This document shows, in pieces, positions 34,586-46,479 of a DNA stretch of 64,000 nt (position 1 is its first letter; each line of letters begins with the position of its first letter). The notes beneath the pieces were generated by a model. The model had not been told where the DNA came from and did no database searches. It was given only the letters and a program-made list of their open reading frames with translations. This DNA comes from Capra hircus. Taxonomy: Eukaryota; Chordata; Mammalia; Artiodactyla; Bovidae. Made by a program: the position numbers and the translations under genes. The stretch covers positions 34,839,022-34,903,021 of the forward strand of contig NC_030824.1 of assembly GCF_001704415.2 (NCBI RefSeq). The letters are read 5' to 3'.

Positions 34586-35482
34586 TTTTTTTTTTTTTTA
34601 ATTTTTTTTGGACTTCCCTGGTGGCTCAGAGGTTAAAGTGTCTGCCTGCAATCCAGGAAACCTGGGTTTGATCCCTGGGTCGGGAAGATCCTCTGGAGAA
34701 GGAAATGGCAACCCACTCCAGTATTCTTGCCTGGAGAATCCCATGGACAGAGGAGTTTGGGAGGTTACAGTCCACGGGGTCACAAAGAGTTGGACATGAC
34801 TGAATGACTTCACTTTATCTTTATTTATTTTAATTGGAGGCTAATTACTTTATAATATTGTAGTGTTTTTTACCATACATTGACATGAATCAGCCATGGG
34901 TGTACATGTGTTCCCCATCCTGAACACCTCTCCCACCTCCTTCCCCATACCATCCCTCAGGTCATCCCAAGGCACCAGACCTGAGCACCCTGTCTCATGC
35001 ATCAAACCTGGACTGGTGATCTATTTCACATATGATAATGTACATGTTTGAATGCTATTGTCTCAAATCATCCCACCCTCACCTTCTCCCACAGTGCCCA
35101 AAAGTCTCTTCTTTACATCTGTGTCTCTTCTGCTGTCTCATATATAGGGTCATCATTACCATCTTTATATGTTCCATATATATGCATCAATATGCTGTAC
35201 TAGTGTTTTTCTTTATGACTTACTTCACTCTGTATAATAGACTCCAGTTTCATCCACCTCATAAGAACTGATTCAAATGCATTCTTTTTAACAGCTGAGT
35301 AATAATCCATTGTGTATACGTACCACAGCTTTCTTATCCATTCATCTACCGATGGACATCTAGGTTACTTCCATGTCCTGGCTATTGTAAACAGTGCTGC
35401 CATGAACACTGGGGTACACATTTCTCTTTCAATTCTGGTTTCTTCAGTGTGTATACGCAGCAGTGGAATTGCTGGGTCATAT
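34586..35482 (-). mobile_element. L1 (ruminant type) 3' end, 5'-truncated, with nested SINE
   Basis: A T-run at 34584-34598 marks the A-tail. After the SINE the 3'UTR and ORF2 C-terminal end follow on the minus strand to 35482. An imperfect 13-bp target duplication is GTCCATGATGCTT at 34573-34585 and GCCCATGATTCTT at 35483-35495 (11 of 13). The copy is older than those at 6192 and 47946. Confidence 0.9.
34609..34815 (+). mobile_element. Bov-tA SINE
   Basis: This is a complete plus-strand copy (GGACTTCCCTGGTGGCTCAG to GACATGACTGAATGACTTCA) inserted at the junction of A-tail and 3'UTR of the L1. Its mirror-image frames (34598-34813 and 34608-34799) are SINE shadows. Confidence 0.93.
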
Positions 35483-35957
35483 GCCCATGATTCTTGACAA
35501 ACTAATTGTCTATTCAAAATATGTACAACCTATTAAGGCAAACAAAATTAGTTTATATCCTGAGCACTCACCTCAGTTTTACTCACTTCAGTAAAATGTG
35601 GACTGCTAGCTCTCAGTTTTTTATGATAAAAAAAATAGTGTAAAAATGTTGGGACATCTCTGACAGTCCAGTGGTTAAGATCACACTTCCACTTCAGAAG
35701 ATACAGGTTCAGTGTCTGGTCAGGAAGCAAGATCCCTCATGCCACACAGTGTGGCCAACAAAAAAAAAAAGAAAGAAAAAAGAAATGTACAGCACTTACA
35801 TAATGTTACTATCTTATTATCTGTTTTACCCAATAAGTTCAATTAAATACTACAGAATAACTATTCTCAATACAGAACACCTATTCTCAATACAGAACAC
35901 TAGCTATCAATGACATGTAGGTAGTTTTACTCCTATTGACAGCATTAAGTAATAATT
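35483..35957. other. Non-coding stretch with CHR SINE and a 20-bp duplication
   Basis: It contains the CHR SINE at 35649-35771 and a perfect 20-bp tandem duplication (CTATTCTCAATACAGAACAC at 35861-35880 and 35881-35900). Nothing else was recognised. Confidence 0.6.
35649..35771 (+). mobile_element. CHR SINE
   Basis: The tRNA-derived cetartiodactyl SINE reads GGGACATCTCTGACAGTCCAGTGGTTAAG, then a GGTTCAGTGTCTGG box, GATCCCTCATGCCACACAGTGTGGCC and an A-tail at 35759-35770. It is older than the Bov-tA copies. Confidence 0.85.
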
Positions 35958-35968
35958 AATTAGAATGT

Positions 35969-37036
35969 GGATCAGAATAAACTGTGGAGAATTCTGAAAG
36001 AGATGGGAATACCAGACCACCTGACCTGCCTCTTGAGAAATCTGTATGCAGGTGAGGAAGCAACAGTTAGACCTGGACATGGAACAACAGACTGGTTTCA
36101 AGTAGGAAAAGGAGTAGGTCAAGGCTGTATATTGTCACCCTGCTTATTTAACTTCTATGCAGAGTACATCATGAGAAACGCTGGGCTGGAAGAAACACAA
36201 GCTGGAATCAAGATTGCCGGGAGAAATATCAATAACCTCAGATATGCAGATGACACCACGCTTATGGCAGAAAGTGAAGAGGAACTAAAAAGCCTCTTGA
36301 TGGGAGTGAAAGAGGAAAGTGAAAATTTTAAGGTTGGCTTAAAGATGAACATTCAGAAAAGAAGGTCATGGCATCTGGTCCCATCATTTCATGGAAAATA
36401 GATGGGGAAACAGTGGAAACAGTGTCAGACTTTATTTTCGGGGGCTCCAAAATCACTGCAGTTGGTAATTTCAGCCATGAAATTAAAAGACACTTACTCC
36501 TTGGAAGAAAAGTTATGACCAACCTAGATAGCATATTCAAAAGCAGAAACATTACTTTGCCAACTAAGGTCCGTCTAGTCAAGGCTATGGTTTTTCCTGC
36601 GGTCATGTATGGATGTGAGAGTTGGACTGTGAAGAAGGCTTAGCGCCGAAGATTTGATGGCTTTGAACTGTGGTGTTGGAGAAGACTCTTGAGTGTCCCT
36701 TGGACTGCAAGGAGATCCAACCAATCCATTCTGAAGGTGATCAGCCCTGGGATTTCTTCAGGAGGAATGATGCTAAAGCTGAAACTCCAATACTTTGGCC
36801 ACCTCATGCAAAGTGTTGACTCATTGGAAAAGACTCTATGCTGGGAGGGATTGAGGGCAGGAGGAGAAGGGGACAACAGAAGATGAGATGGCTGGATGGC
36901 ATCACTGACTCGATGGACGTGAGTCTGAGTGAACTCTGGGAGTTGGTGATGGACAGGGAGGCTTGGAGTGTTGCGATTCATGGGGTCGCAAAGAGTCAAA
37001 CATGACTGAGAGAATGAACTGAACTGAACTGAACTG
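35969..37036 (+). mobile_element. BovB LINE, 5'-truncated, young
   Basis: A perfect 11-bp target duplication AATTAGAATGT lies at 35958-35968 and 37037-37047. The frame at 35967-36401 (144 aa) spans RT motifs including GVGQGCILSPC and RYADDTTLMAES with YADD intact. The next frame (36368-36643) holds the C-terminal VMYGCESWTVKKA, ending in a TAG at 36641. A frameshift near 36360 separates them. The tail is (ACTGA)n-like. Confidence 0.95.
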
Positions 37037-37047
37037 AATTAGAATGT

Positions 37048-37566
37048 TGCTTAAATTTGTTTGGATAAGTCTCTATAGAAATTTTCTTCATCACCTCTTC
37101 CCCTTTAACTATGATTAATCTAAAATGGGATCAAGAAAGTAATTATTTTGAATTTTTTTTAGGTGTATGCCTAATGCATTGGGGTATACTTTGTTGTCCT
37201 TAACACTGCAGATTATGAACACAGTACTATTTTTAACAGTGTGAGTATATAAAGTTACAATGTAAATTTTATTTAAATTAAGTTCTATCATATTTTTCTT
37301 AAGAATTTACATTTGGCTCTCTTAAAAACTTATCTTTAATTGAGTATGACATTTGATGTCCCCTCCATCAAGCAATTGCATACATGTTGAATTATATCTT
37401 GACTAGAAAGAAAAAAATAAAACCCTTACCTCCAGGAATATTTCTGGTATGTATCAGGAAGATATTCTGCTACTTATCCTATAATCAATTCATTACTTCA
37501 TAAGTACATTTATTGAAAAGTACCCAATGAAATATGCTTGATCTAATTTCAATTATATTATCGTTA
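37048..37566. other. Non-coding stretch, nothing recognised
   Basis: AT-rich DNA of about 520 bp between two BovB loci, with no recognisable repeat or gene. Confidence 0.6.
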
Positions 37567-37657
37567 TATTTGACTTCTTACTTTGCATTCCAGTCCCGTA
37601 TAATGAAAAGGATATCTTTTTTGGGTGTTAGTTCTAGAAGGTCTTGTAGGTCTTCAT

Positions 37658-39162
37658 CAGTTCAATTCAGTCACTCAGTCATATCCGACTCTTTGCACCC
37701 CCATGAATCTCAGAATTCCAGGCCTTCCTGTCCATCACCAAATCCCAGAGTTCACTCAGACTCACGTCCATTGAGTCAGTGATGCCATCCAGTCATCTCA
37801 TCCTCTGTCGTCCCCATCTCCTCCTGCCGCCAATCCCTCCCAGCATAAGAGTCTTTTCCAATGAGTCATCTCTTTGCATGAGGTGGCCATAATACTGGAG
37901 CTTCAGCTTCAACATCATTCCCTCCAAAGAAATCCCAGGGCTGATCACCTTCAGAATGGATTGGTTGGATCTCCTTGCAGTCCAAGGGACTCTCAAGAGT
38001 CTTCTCCAACACCACAGTTCAAAAGCATCAATTCTTTGGCACTCAGCCTTCTTCACAGTCCAAATCTCAGATCCATACATGACCACTGGAAATACCATAG
38101 CCTTCACTAGACGGACTTTTGTTGGCAAAGTAATGTCTCTGCTTTTCAGTATGCTATCTAGGTTGGTCATAACTTTTCTTCCAAGGAGTAAGTGCCTTTT
38201 AATTTCGTGGCTGAAATCACCATCTGCAGTGATTTCAGAGCCCCAAAGTTTCCACTTTTTCCCCATCTATTTCCCATGAAGTGATGGGACCAGATGCCAT
38301 GATCTTCGTGTTCTGAATGTTGAGCTTTAAGCCAACATTTTCACTCTCCTCTTTCATTTCATCAAGAGGCTTTTTAGTTCCTCTTCACTTTCTGCCATAA
38401 GCGTGGTGTCATCTGCATATCTGAGATTATTGGTATTTCTCCTGGCAATCTTGATTCCAGCTTGTGCTTCTTCCAGTCCAGAGTTTCTCATAATGTATTC
38501 TGCATATAAGTTAAATAAGCAGGGTGACAATATACAGCCTTGATGTACTCCTTTTCCTATTTGGAACCAGTCTGTTGTTCCATGTCCAGTTCTAACTGTT
38601 GCTTTCCAACTTGCATATAGGTTTCTCAAGAGGCAGGTCAGGTGGTATGGTATTCCCATCTCTTTCAGAATTTTCCACAGTTTATTGTGACCCACACAGT
38701 CAAAGGCTTTGACATAGTCAATAAAGCAGAAATAGATGTTTTTCTGGAACTCTCTTGCTTTTTCCATGTCCAGCAGATGTTGGCAATTTGATCTCTGGTT
38801 CCTCTGCCTTTTCTAAAACCAGCTTGAACATCTGGAAGTTCACAGTTCACGTATTGCTGAAGCCTGGCTTGGAGAATTTTGAGCATTACTTTACTAACAT
38901 GTGAGATGAATGCAATTGTTCAGTAGTTTGAGCATTCTTTAGCATTGCCTTTCTTTGGGAATGGAATGAAAACTGACCTTTTCTAGTCCTGTGGCCATTG
39001 CTGAGTTCTCCAAATTTTCTGGCATATTGAGTGCAGCACTTTCACAGCATCATCTTTCAGGATTTGAAATAGCTCAACTGGAATTCCATCACCTCCACTA
39101 GCTTTGTTCATAGTGATGCTTTCTAAGGCCCACTTGACTTCACATTCCAGGATGTCTGACTG
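37658..39162 (-). mobile_element. BovB LINE, 5'-truncated, nested
   Basis: This younger minus-strand copy covers linker/RT start to tail. A perfect 10-bp target duplication AGGTCTTCAT lies at 37648-37657 and 39163-39172. The frame at 38354-38767 (137 aa) keeps FIDYVKAFDCV and RYADDTTLMAES. The frame at 37793-38266 (157 aa) covers the C-terminal part to RQRMR. A ~30-bp deletion near 38255 lies between them. Confidence 0.95.
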
Positions 39163-39172
39163 AGGTCTTCAT

Positions 39173-39820
39173 AGAACTGTTCAATTTCAGCTTCTTCCAG
39201 CATTATTTGTCAGGGCATAGACTTGGATTACTGTGATATCGAATGATTTGCCTTGGAAATGAACACAGACCATTCTGTCATTTTTGAGACGGCATCCAAG
39301 TACTGCCTTTTGGACTCCCTTTTGACTTTGGTGCTGACTCCATTTCTTCTAAGGGATTCTTACCCATAGTAGTAGATATAATGGTCATCTGAGTTAAATT
39401 CACTCATTCCAGTCCATTTTAGTTCACTGATTCCTAAAATGTCATTATTTCTCTTGTCATTTCCTATTTGACTACTTCCAATATGCCTTGATTCATGGAC
39501 CTAACATTCCAGGTTCCTATGCAATATTGCTCTTTACACCTTAGGACTTTAATTCCATCACCAGTCAAATCCACAACTGGGTTTTGTTTTTGCTTTGGCT
39601 CTGTCTCTTCATTCTTTCTGGTGTTATTTACCCACTCATCTCCAGTAGAATACTGGGCAACTACCAACATGGGAGTTCATTTTTCAGTGTCCTATTTTTT
39701 GCCTTTTCATACTGTTCATGGGGTTTTCAAGGAAATAATATTGAATTTGTTTGCCATTCGGTTTTCCAATGGGCCATGTTTTGTCAAGCTCTCCACCATG
39801 ACCCAGCCTTAGTGGGAGGC
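39173..39820 (-). pseudogene. BovB leader and endonuclease N-terminus (inverted)
   Basis: On the minus strand this carries the BovB leader, then an IGTWNVRSMNQGILEVVK-like start (39464-39670 frame), GISELKW-like, SDDHYIYY-like and YAPT-like blocks in broken frames. It continues at 37647 left of the nested copy. The plus-strand frame at 39584-40345 crosses the inversion and is a chimera. Confidence 0.85.
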
Positions 39821-42240
39821 CTGAATACCTGGGCAATAGGCAAATTTGGCCCTGGAGTACAGAAAGAAGCGGGGCAAAGGCTAATAGTTTTGACAAGAGA
39901 ACACACTGGTTATAGCAAGCACCCTCTTCCAACAACACAAGAGAAGAATCTACACATGGACATTACCAGATGGTCAACACGAAATCAGATTGATTATATT
40001 CTTTGCAGCCAAAGATGGAGAAGCTCTGTACAGTCAGCAAAAACAAGACTGGGATCTGACTGTGGCTCAGGTCATGAACTCCTTATTGCCAAATTCAGAC
40101 TTAAGTTGAAGAAAGTACGGAAAACCACTAGACCATTCAGGTGTGACCTAAATCAAATCCCTTACGATTATGCAGTTAAAGTGAGAAGTAGATTCAAGGC
40201 ATTCAAGGCATTAAATCTGATAGAATGCCTGAAGAACTATGGATGGAGGTTTGTGACATTGTACAGGTGGCAGGAATCAAGACCATCCCCAAGAGAAAGA
40301 AATGCAAAAAGGCAAAATGACTGCCTGAGGAGGCGTTACAAATAGCTGCAAAAAAAAAAAAAAAAAGGAAAGAAAAAAAAGAGAAGTGAAAGGCAGAGGA
40401 GAAAAGAAAAGATATACCCATTTGAATGCAGAGTTCCAGAGAATAGCAAGGAGAGATCAGAAAGCCTTCCTCAGCGATCAATGCAAAGAAACAGAGGAAA
40501 AGAACAGAATGGGAAAGACTAGAGATCTCTTCAAGAAAATTAGAGATACTAAGGGAATATTTCATGCAAAGATGGGCTCGATAAAGGACAGAAGTGGTAT
40601 GGACCTAACAGAAGCAGAAGATATTAAAAAGAGGTGGCAAGAATATGCAGACGAACTATACAAAAAAGATCTTCATGACTCAGATAATCACTATGGTGTG
40701 ATCACTCACCTAGACCCAGACATCCTGGAAAACAAAGTCAAGGGGGCCTTAGTAAGCATCACTACAAACAAATCTATTGGAGGTGATGGGATTCCAATTG
40801 AGTTATTTCAAATGCTAAAAGATGATGCTGTTAAAGTGCTGCACTCAGTATGCTAGCAACTTTGGAAAACTCAGCAGTGGCCACAGGACTGGAAAAAGTC
40901 AGTTTTCATTCCAATCCCAAAAAAGGCAATGCCAAAGAATGCTTAAACTACCACGCAATTACACTCATCTCACACACTAGCAAAGTAATGCTGAAAATTC
41001 TCCCAGCCAGGTTTCAATAGTACATGAACCATTAATTTCCAGATATTCAAGCTGGATTTAGAAAAGGCAGAGGAACCAGAGATCAAATTGCCAACATCCA
41101 CTGGATCGTGGGAAAAAAAAAAACAAGAGAGTTCCAGAAAAACATCTACTTCTGTTTTACTGACTATGCCTAAACCTTTGACTGTGTGGATCACAACAAA
41201 CCATGGAAAACTCTTAAAGAAATGGGAATACCATACCACCTGAAACCTACCTCCTGAGAAATCTGTATGCAGGTCAAGAAGCAACAGTTAGAACTGGGCA
41301 TGGAAAACAGACTGGTTACAAATCAGGAAATGAGTACGTCAAGGCTGTGTATTGTCACCTTGCTTATTTACCTTACATGCAGAGTGTATCATGAGAAATG
41401 CTAGGCTGGATGAAGCACAAGCCAGAATCAAGATTTCCAGGAGAAATATCAATAACCTCAGATACACAGATGACACCACCGTTATGGCTCAAAGCAAAGA
41501 ATTAAAGAGCCTCTTGATGAAAGTGAAAGTGGAGAGTGCAAAAGTTGGCTTATAATTCAACATTCAGAAAACTAAGATCATGGCATCCAGTCCCATTGCT
41601 TCATGGCAAATAGACGGGGAAACAATGAAAGAGTGAGAGAGTTTATTTTGGGGGGTAGACTCCAAAATCACTGCAGCTGGTGACTACAGCCATGATATTA
41701 AAAGACACTTGCTCCTTGGAAGAAAATTATGGCCAACCTAGACAGCATATTAAAAAGCATACATTATTTTGCCAACAAAGGTCTGTCTAGTCAAGGCTAT
41801 GGTTTTTCTGGTAGTCATGTACGGATGTGAGAGATGGACTATAGAAATCTGAGCACTGAAGAATTGCTGCTTTGGAACTGTGGTGTTGGAGAAGACTCTT
41901 GAGAGTCCCTTGGACTGCAAGGAGATCCAACCAGTCCATCCTAAAGGAAATCAGTCCTGATATTCATTGGAAGAACTGATGTTGAAGCTGAAACTCCAAT
42001 ACTCTGGCCACCTGATGCAAAGAGCTAACTCATTTGAAAAGACCCTGATGCTGGGAAATATTGAAGGCAGGAGGAGAAGGGGATGACAGAGGATGAGATG
42101 GTTGGATGGCATCACCAACTCAATGGACATGAGTTTGAGTAAACTCTAGGGGTTGGTAATGGACAGGGAGGCCTGGCATGTTGCAGTCTATGTGGTTGCA
42201 AAGAGTTCACGTGACTGAGCAACTGAACTGAACTGAACTG
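39821..42240 (+). pseudogene. BovB endonuclease C-terminus, RT and C-terminal remnant
   Basis: The QIDYILCSQRWRSSVQS block and the SGHEL block (SDH in most copies; here SGH) lie near 39985-40085. A frame at 40386-40856 covers the linker to GVITHLDPDILE and VLHSVC, ending at a TAG. The RT palm near 41155-41180 reads FTDYA with a stop in place of K. RYTDDTTVM replaces RYADD near 41460. The tail is GAACTGAACTGAACTGA. It is clearly dead. Confidence 0.85.
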
Positions 42241-42450
42241 ACCACTATGCTGTGAATCTAGTTTATATTCAAATACTGTTCCCCACAGGTTAAAATCAAT
42301 TTAGTAAGAATCTCTTTTCTGTATTTCAATTTATCAAGTTATATTTGGTGGTAATGGCATTTTTCATCTATTCTTGTTTCCTTAGATATTTGATAGAATA
42401 AAATTGACATACTATCTTATTTTCTCTTTTAAATTCTCCTCTCACTATGT

Positions 42451-42658
42451 TCATATTCAGTTCTGTTCAGTTCAGTTGCTTAGTCGTGTCTGACTCTTTG
42501 CGAGCCCATGAATCACAGCATGCCAGGCCTCCCTGTCCATCACCAACTCCCAGAGTTCACTCAACTTATGTCCATTGAGTTGGTGATGCCATCCAGCCAT
42601 CTCATCCTCTGTCGTCCACTTCTCCTCTTGCCTCCAATCCCTCCCAGCATCAGGGTCC
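42451..42658 (-). mobile_element. BovB LINE, very short 3' end
   Basis: Minus-strand terminal ~200 bp of BovB (the tail GTTCTGTTCAGTTCAG at 42461 to CCCTCCCAGCATCAGGGTCC). It matches young copies closely. Confidence 0.92.
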
Positions 42659-43369
42659 ATATTAGTGGAGCATGAATTCACAATGATTTTATAATGTTAT
42701 GTCCTTTTAGAAAAGAAAACTATGTATTTTATTATTCTGTTTATATCAATTATGATTTATGTTTATGATAGTAAAAAAATTATATTTTTACTATGTAAGA
42801 TTTCCCATTATTCAGCTCATGATTGATATTTCCCCCCAAATGTCCATGCAAAATAATAAATAGGTATATTTTATATCTGTTATTTATAAACTGTACCAAC
42901 CATTAGAACTCCCTACTAATGTCCTTTGTTTCAGTAGAAAAATGTATAATATGTCATAATTTTTTTGTAAATTCTATGATACTGTGTATGTAAATACTTT
43001 TTTATATTACTCTTTCAGAGATTGCTATTTTAATATTTTGGAATGCTCTCAACAGTGTACAACTGAGTCACTTGAACACTATATCCTGTCAGTTTTAAAT
43101 GCTTTTTATTTATTAGAACCTTCTCTTAATGGCAAAGAAACATTAATCTACACCTCTCTTCATTATTACAAATTTCAAATCAATAGTGCTTTAAATATTC
43201 ATCAGTTTCCTCTTATTAAAAAAAGTCTATCTTTTGGGTCTGTATTCTGCATTCTATAAGGGTCAAATCTAGTACAAAAGTCTGAATGTGTATGATAAAA
43301 GCTACCCAATATCTGCAAATATATTGGCTAAAATTTTTTTGAGAATTCACTACTTCCTTATTTTCAGGC
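42659..43369. other. Non-coding stretch, nothing recognised
   Basis: AT-rich DNA of about 700 bp. The 91-residue frame at 42984-43259 has no recognisable domain. Confidence 0.6.
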
Positions 43370-44037
43370 AAGTGTTATTCAGTTCAGTTCAGCTGAGTCG
43401 CTCAGTTGTGTCCAACTCTTTGCTACCCCATGAATTGCAGCATGCCAGGCCTCCCTGTCCATCACCAAGAGGACACCCTAATTCATGTCCATCGAGTAAG
43501 TGATGCCATCCAGCCTGCTCATTCTCTGTCATCTACTCTCCTCCTGCTCCCAATCACTCCTAGCAGCAGAGTCTTTTCCAATGACTCAACTCTTTGCATG
43601 AGGTGGCCAAAGTATTGGAGTTTCAGCTTTAGCATCAGTCCTTCCAAAGAACACCCAGGACTGATCTCCTTTAGAATGGACTGATTGGACCTCCTTGCAG
43701 TCCAAGGGACTCTCAAGAGTCTTCTCCAACACCACAGTTCAAAAGCATCAATTCTTCAGTGCTCAGCCTTCTTCACAGTTCAACTTTCACATGCATACAT
43801 GACCACTGGAAAAATCATAGCCTGACTAGACGGACTTTTGTTGGCAAAGTAATATCTCTGCTTTTAAATATGCAATATAGGTTGATCATAACTTTTCTTC
43901 CAAGGAGTGTCTTTTAATTTCATGGCTGAAATCACCATCTGCACTGATTTTGAAGCCCCCAAAAGTAAAGTCTGACACTGTTTCCACTGTTTCCCTATCT
44001 ATTTCCCATGAAGTGATGGGACCAGATGCCATGATCT

Positions 44038-45096
44038 TCATTTTCTGAATGTTGAGCTTAAAGCCACTTTTTTACTCTCCTCTTTCACTTTCATCAAGAG
44101 GCTTTTTAGTTCCTCTTCACTTTCTGCCATAAGGGTGGTGTCATCTTCATATCTGAGGTTATTGGTATTTCTCCTGGCAATCTTGATTCCAGCTTGTGTT
44201 TCTTCCAGCCCAGAGTTTCTCATGACGTACTCTGCATAGAACTTAAATAAGCAGGGTGATAATATACAGCCTTGACGTACTCCTTTTCCTATTTGGAACC
44301 AATCTGTTGTTCCATGTCCAGTTCTAACTGTTGCTTTCTGACCTGCATATAGGTTTCTCAAGAGGCAGGTTAGGTGGTCTGGTATTCCCATCTCTTTCAG
44401 AATTTTCCACAGTTTAATGTGATCCACACAGTCAAAGGCTTTGGCATAGCCAATATAGCAGAAATAGGTGTTTTCTGGAACTCTCTTGCTTTTTCCATGA
44501 TCCAGCAGATGTTGACAATTTGATCTCAGGTTCCTCTGCCCTTTCTAAAACCAGCTTGAATATCTGGTAGTTCACGGTTCACATATGACTAAAGATTGGC
44601 TTGGAGAGTTTTGAGCATAACTTTACTAGCATGTGAGATGAGTGCAATTGTGCGGTAGTTTGGGCAATCTTTGGCAATGCCTTTCTTTGGGATTGGAATG
44701 AAAACTGACATTTCCAGTCTTGTGGCCACTGCTGAGTTTTCCAAATTGGCTGGAATATTGAGTGCAGCACTTTTACAGCATCATCTTTAGGATTTGCAAT
44801 AGTTCAACTGGAATTCCAACACCTCCACTAGCTTTGTTCATAGTGATGCTTTCTAAGGCCCACTTGACTTCACATTCCAGGATGTCTGGCTCTAGGTGAG
44901 TGATCACACCATAGTGATTATCTTGGTCTGGAAGACCTTTTCTGTACAGTTCTTCTGTGTATTCTTGCCACCTCTTCTTAATATCTTCTGCTTCTGTTAG
45001 ATCCAGAACATTTTTGTCCTTTATCAAGCCCATCTTTGCATGAAATGTCCCCTTGGTATCTCTAATTTTCTTGAAGAGATCTCTAGTCTTCCCCAT
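44038..45096 (-). pseudogene. BovB reverse transcriptase of the full-length copy, broken
   Basis: Frames at 44773-45096 (linker to VELLQILK), 44579-44770 (fingers, frameshifted) and 44038-44427 (thumb side) together cover the RT. Motif A reads CYIGYAKAFDC: the catalytic Asp is Gly (codon 44451-44449, GGC; GAC in the copies at 24 kb and 29.5 kb). Motif C reads RYEDDTTL rather than RYADD. With the frame breaks this RT cannot be active. Confidence 0.88.
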
Positions 45097-45165
45097 TCTG
45101 TTCTTTTCCTCTATTTCTTTGCATTGATCGCTAAGGAAGGCTTTCTTTTCTCTCTTTGCTATTCT

Positions 45166-46083
45166 TTAGAACACTGCATTCAGATGATTATATCTTTCCT
45201 TTTCTCCTTGGCTTTTTGCTTCTCTTCTTTTCAGAGCTATTTGCAAGGCCTCCTCAGACAGCCATTTTGCTGTTTTGCATTTCTTTTCCATGGGGATGGT
45301 CTTGATCCCTGTCTCCTGTACAATGTCATGAACCTCCATCCATAGTTCATCAGGCACTCTGTCTATCAGATCTAATGCCTTAAATCTATTTCTCACTTCC
45401 ACTGTATAATCATAAGGGATTTGATTTAGGTCATACCTGAATGGACTAGTGGTTTTCCTTACTTTCCTTAATTTAAGTCTGAATTTGGCAATAAGAGGTT
45501 CATGATCTGAGCCACAGTCAGCTCCCGGTCTTGTTCTTGCTGACTGCATAGAGCTTCTCCATCTTTGGCTGCATAGAATATAGTCAATCTGATTTTGGTG
45601 TTGACCATCTGGTGATGTCCATGTGTAGAGTTTTCTCTTGTGTTGTTGGAAGAGGATGTTTGCTATGACCAGTGCATTATCTTGGCAAAACTCTATTAGC
45701 CTTTGCCCTGCTTCATTCCATATTCCAAGGCCAAATTTGTCTGTTACCCCAGGTGTTTCTTGACTTCCTACTTTTGCATTCCAGTCCCCTATAATGAAAA
45801 GGATATCTTTTTTGGGTATTAGTTCCAAAAGGACTTGTAGCTCTTCATAGAACCATTCAACTTCAGCTTCTTCAGCATTACTGGTTGGGGCACAGCCTTG
45901 AATTACTGTGATATTGAATGGTTTGCCTTGGAAACTAACAGAGATCATTCTGCTGTTTTTGAGATTGCATCCATGTACTGCATTTCTGATTCTTTTTTTG
46001 ACCATGATGGCTACTCCATTTCTTCTAAGGGATTCCTGCCCACAGTAGTAGATATAATGGTCATCTGAGTTAAATTCACCCAT
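45166..46083 (-). pseudogene. BovB endonuclease and linker, longest open frame (305 aa)
   Basis: The apurinic-type endonuclease spans roughly residues 1-190 and the linker follows. Visible motifs are GEFNSDDHYIYYCGQES, GDWNAKVGSQETPGV, QIDYILCSQRWRS and GADCGSDHEPL. The catalytic Tyr of the VYAP motif is Cys (residue 64, QGCAPT; the copy at 30838-31074 has QVYAS). The true N-terminus lies upstream in broken frame. A CAA-to-TAA change ends the frame at 45166. Confidence 0.88.
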
Positions 46084-46479
46084 TCCAGTCCATTTTAGTT
46101 AGCTGATTCCTAGAACGTCGATCTTCACTCTTGTCATCTCTTGTTTGACCACTTTAATTTGCCTTGATTCATGGACCTAACATTCCAGGTTCATATGCAA
46201 TATTGCTTTTTACAGCATCAGACCTTGCTTCTATCACCAGTCACATCCACAACTGGGTATTGTTTTTGCTTTGGCTCCATCCCTTCATTCTTTCTGGAGT
46301 TATTACTCCACTGACCTCCAGTAGCATATTGGGCACCTACTGACCTGGGGAGTTTCTCTTTCAATATCCTATCATTTTACCTTTTCATACTGTTCATGGG
46401 GTTCTCAAGGCAAGAATACTGAAGTGGTTTGCCATTCCCTTCTCCAGTGGACCACATTCTGTCAGACCTCTCCACCATG

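Larger units (their letters stand above)
37567..42240 (+). mobile_element. BovB LINE, nearly full length, 5' part inverted, nested BovB inside
   Basis: The plus-strand part (39820-42240) runs from the mid endonuclease (IGKFGPGVQKEAGQRL) to the tail. The minus-strand part is the upstream half, from the leader (39820) through the endonuclease to GDWNAK-like sequence at 37567. It is cut by a younger BovB at 37658-39162. In BovB order the inverted part ends at the GGAAGTCAA block and the forward part resumes within a few bases. This is a textbook 5' inversion. Multiple stops and an A-rich insertion (40349-40380) inactivate it. Confidence 0.92.

Noticed and set aside
34598..34813. Paired frames on both strands (71 and 63 aa) with protein-like repeats seen at many loci
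   Set aside because: They are the two translations of a Bov-tA SINE and recur wherever a complete copy sits (for example 12679-12982, 60622-61085).
39584..40345. 253-residue open frame, the longest that could look like a host gene here
   Set aside because: It crosses a BovB inversion: the first part is an antisense reading of the BovB leader and the second part is sense BovB endonuclease-linker. It is an accidental chimera.
45040..45345. 101-residue hydrophobic plus-strand frame
   Set aside because: It is an antisense shadow of the BovB linker; the same frame recurs at 537-836, 17186-17500 and 40203-40565 in other copies.
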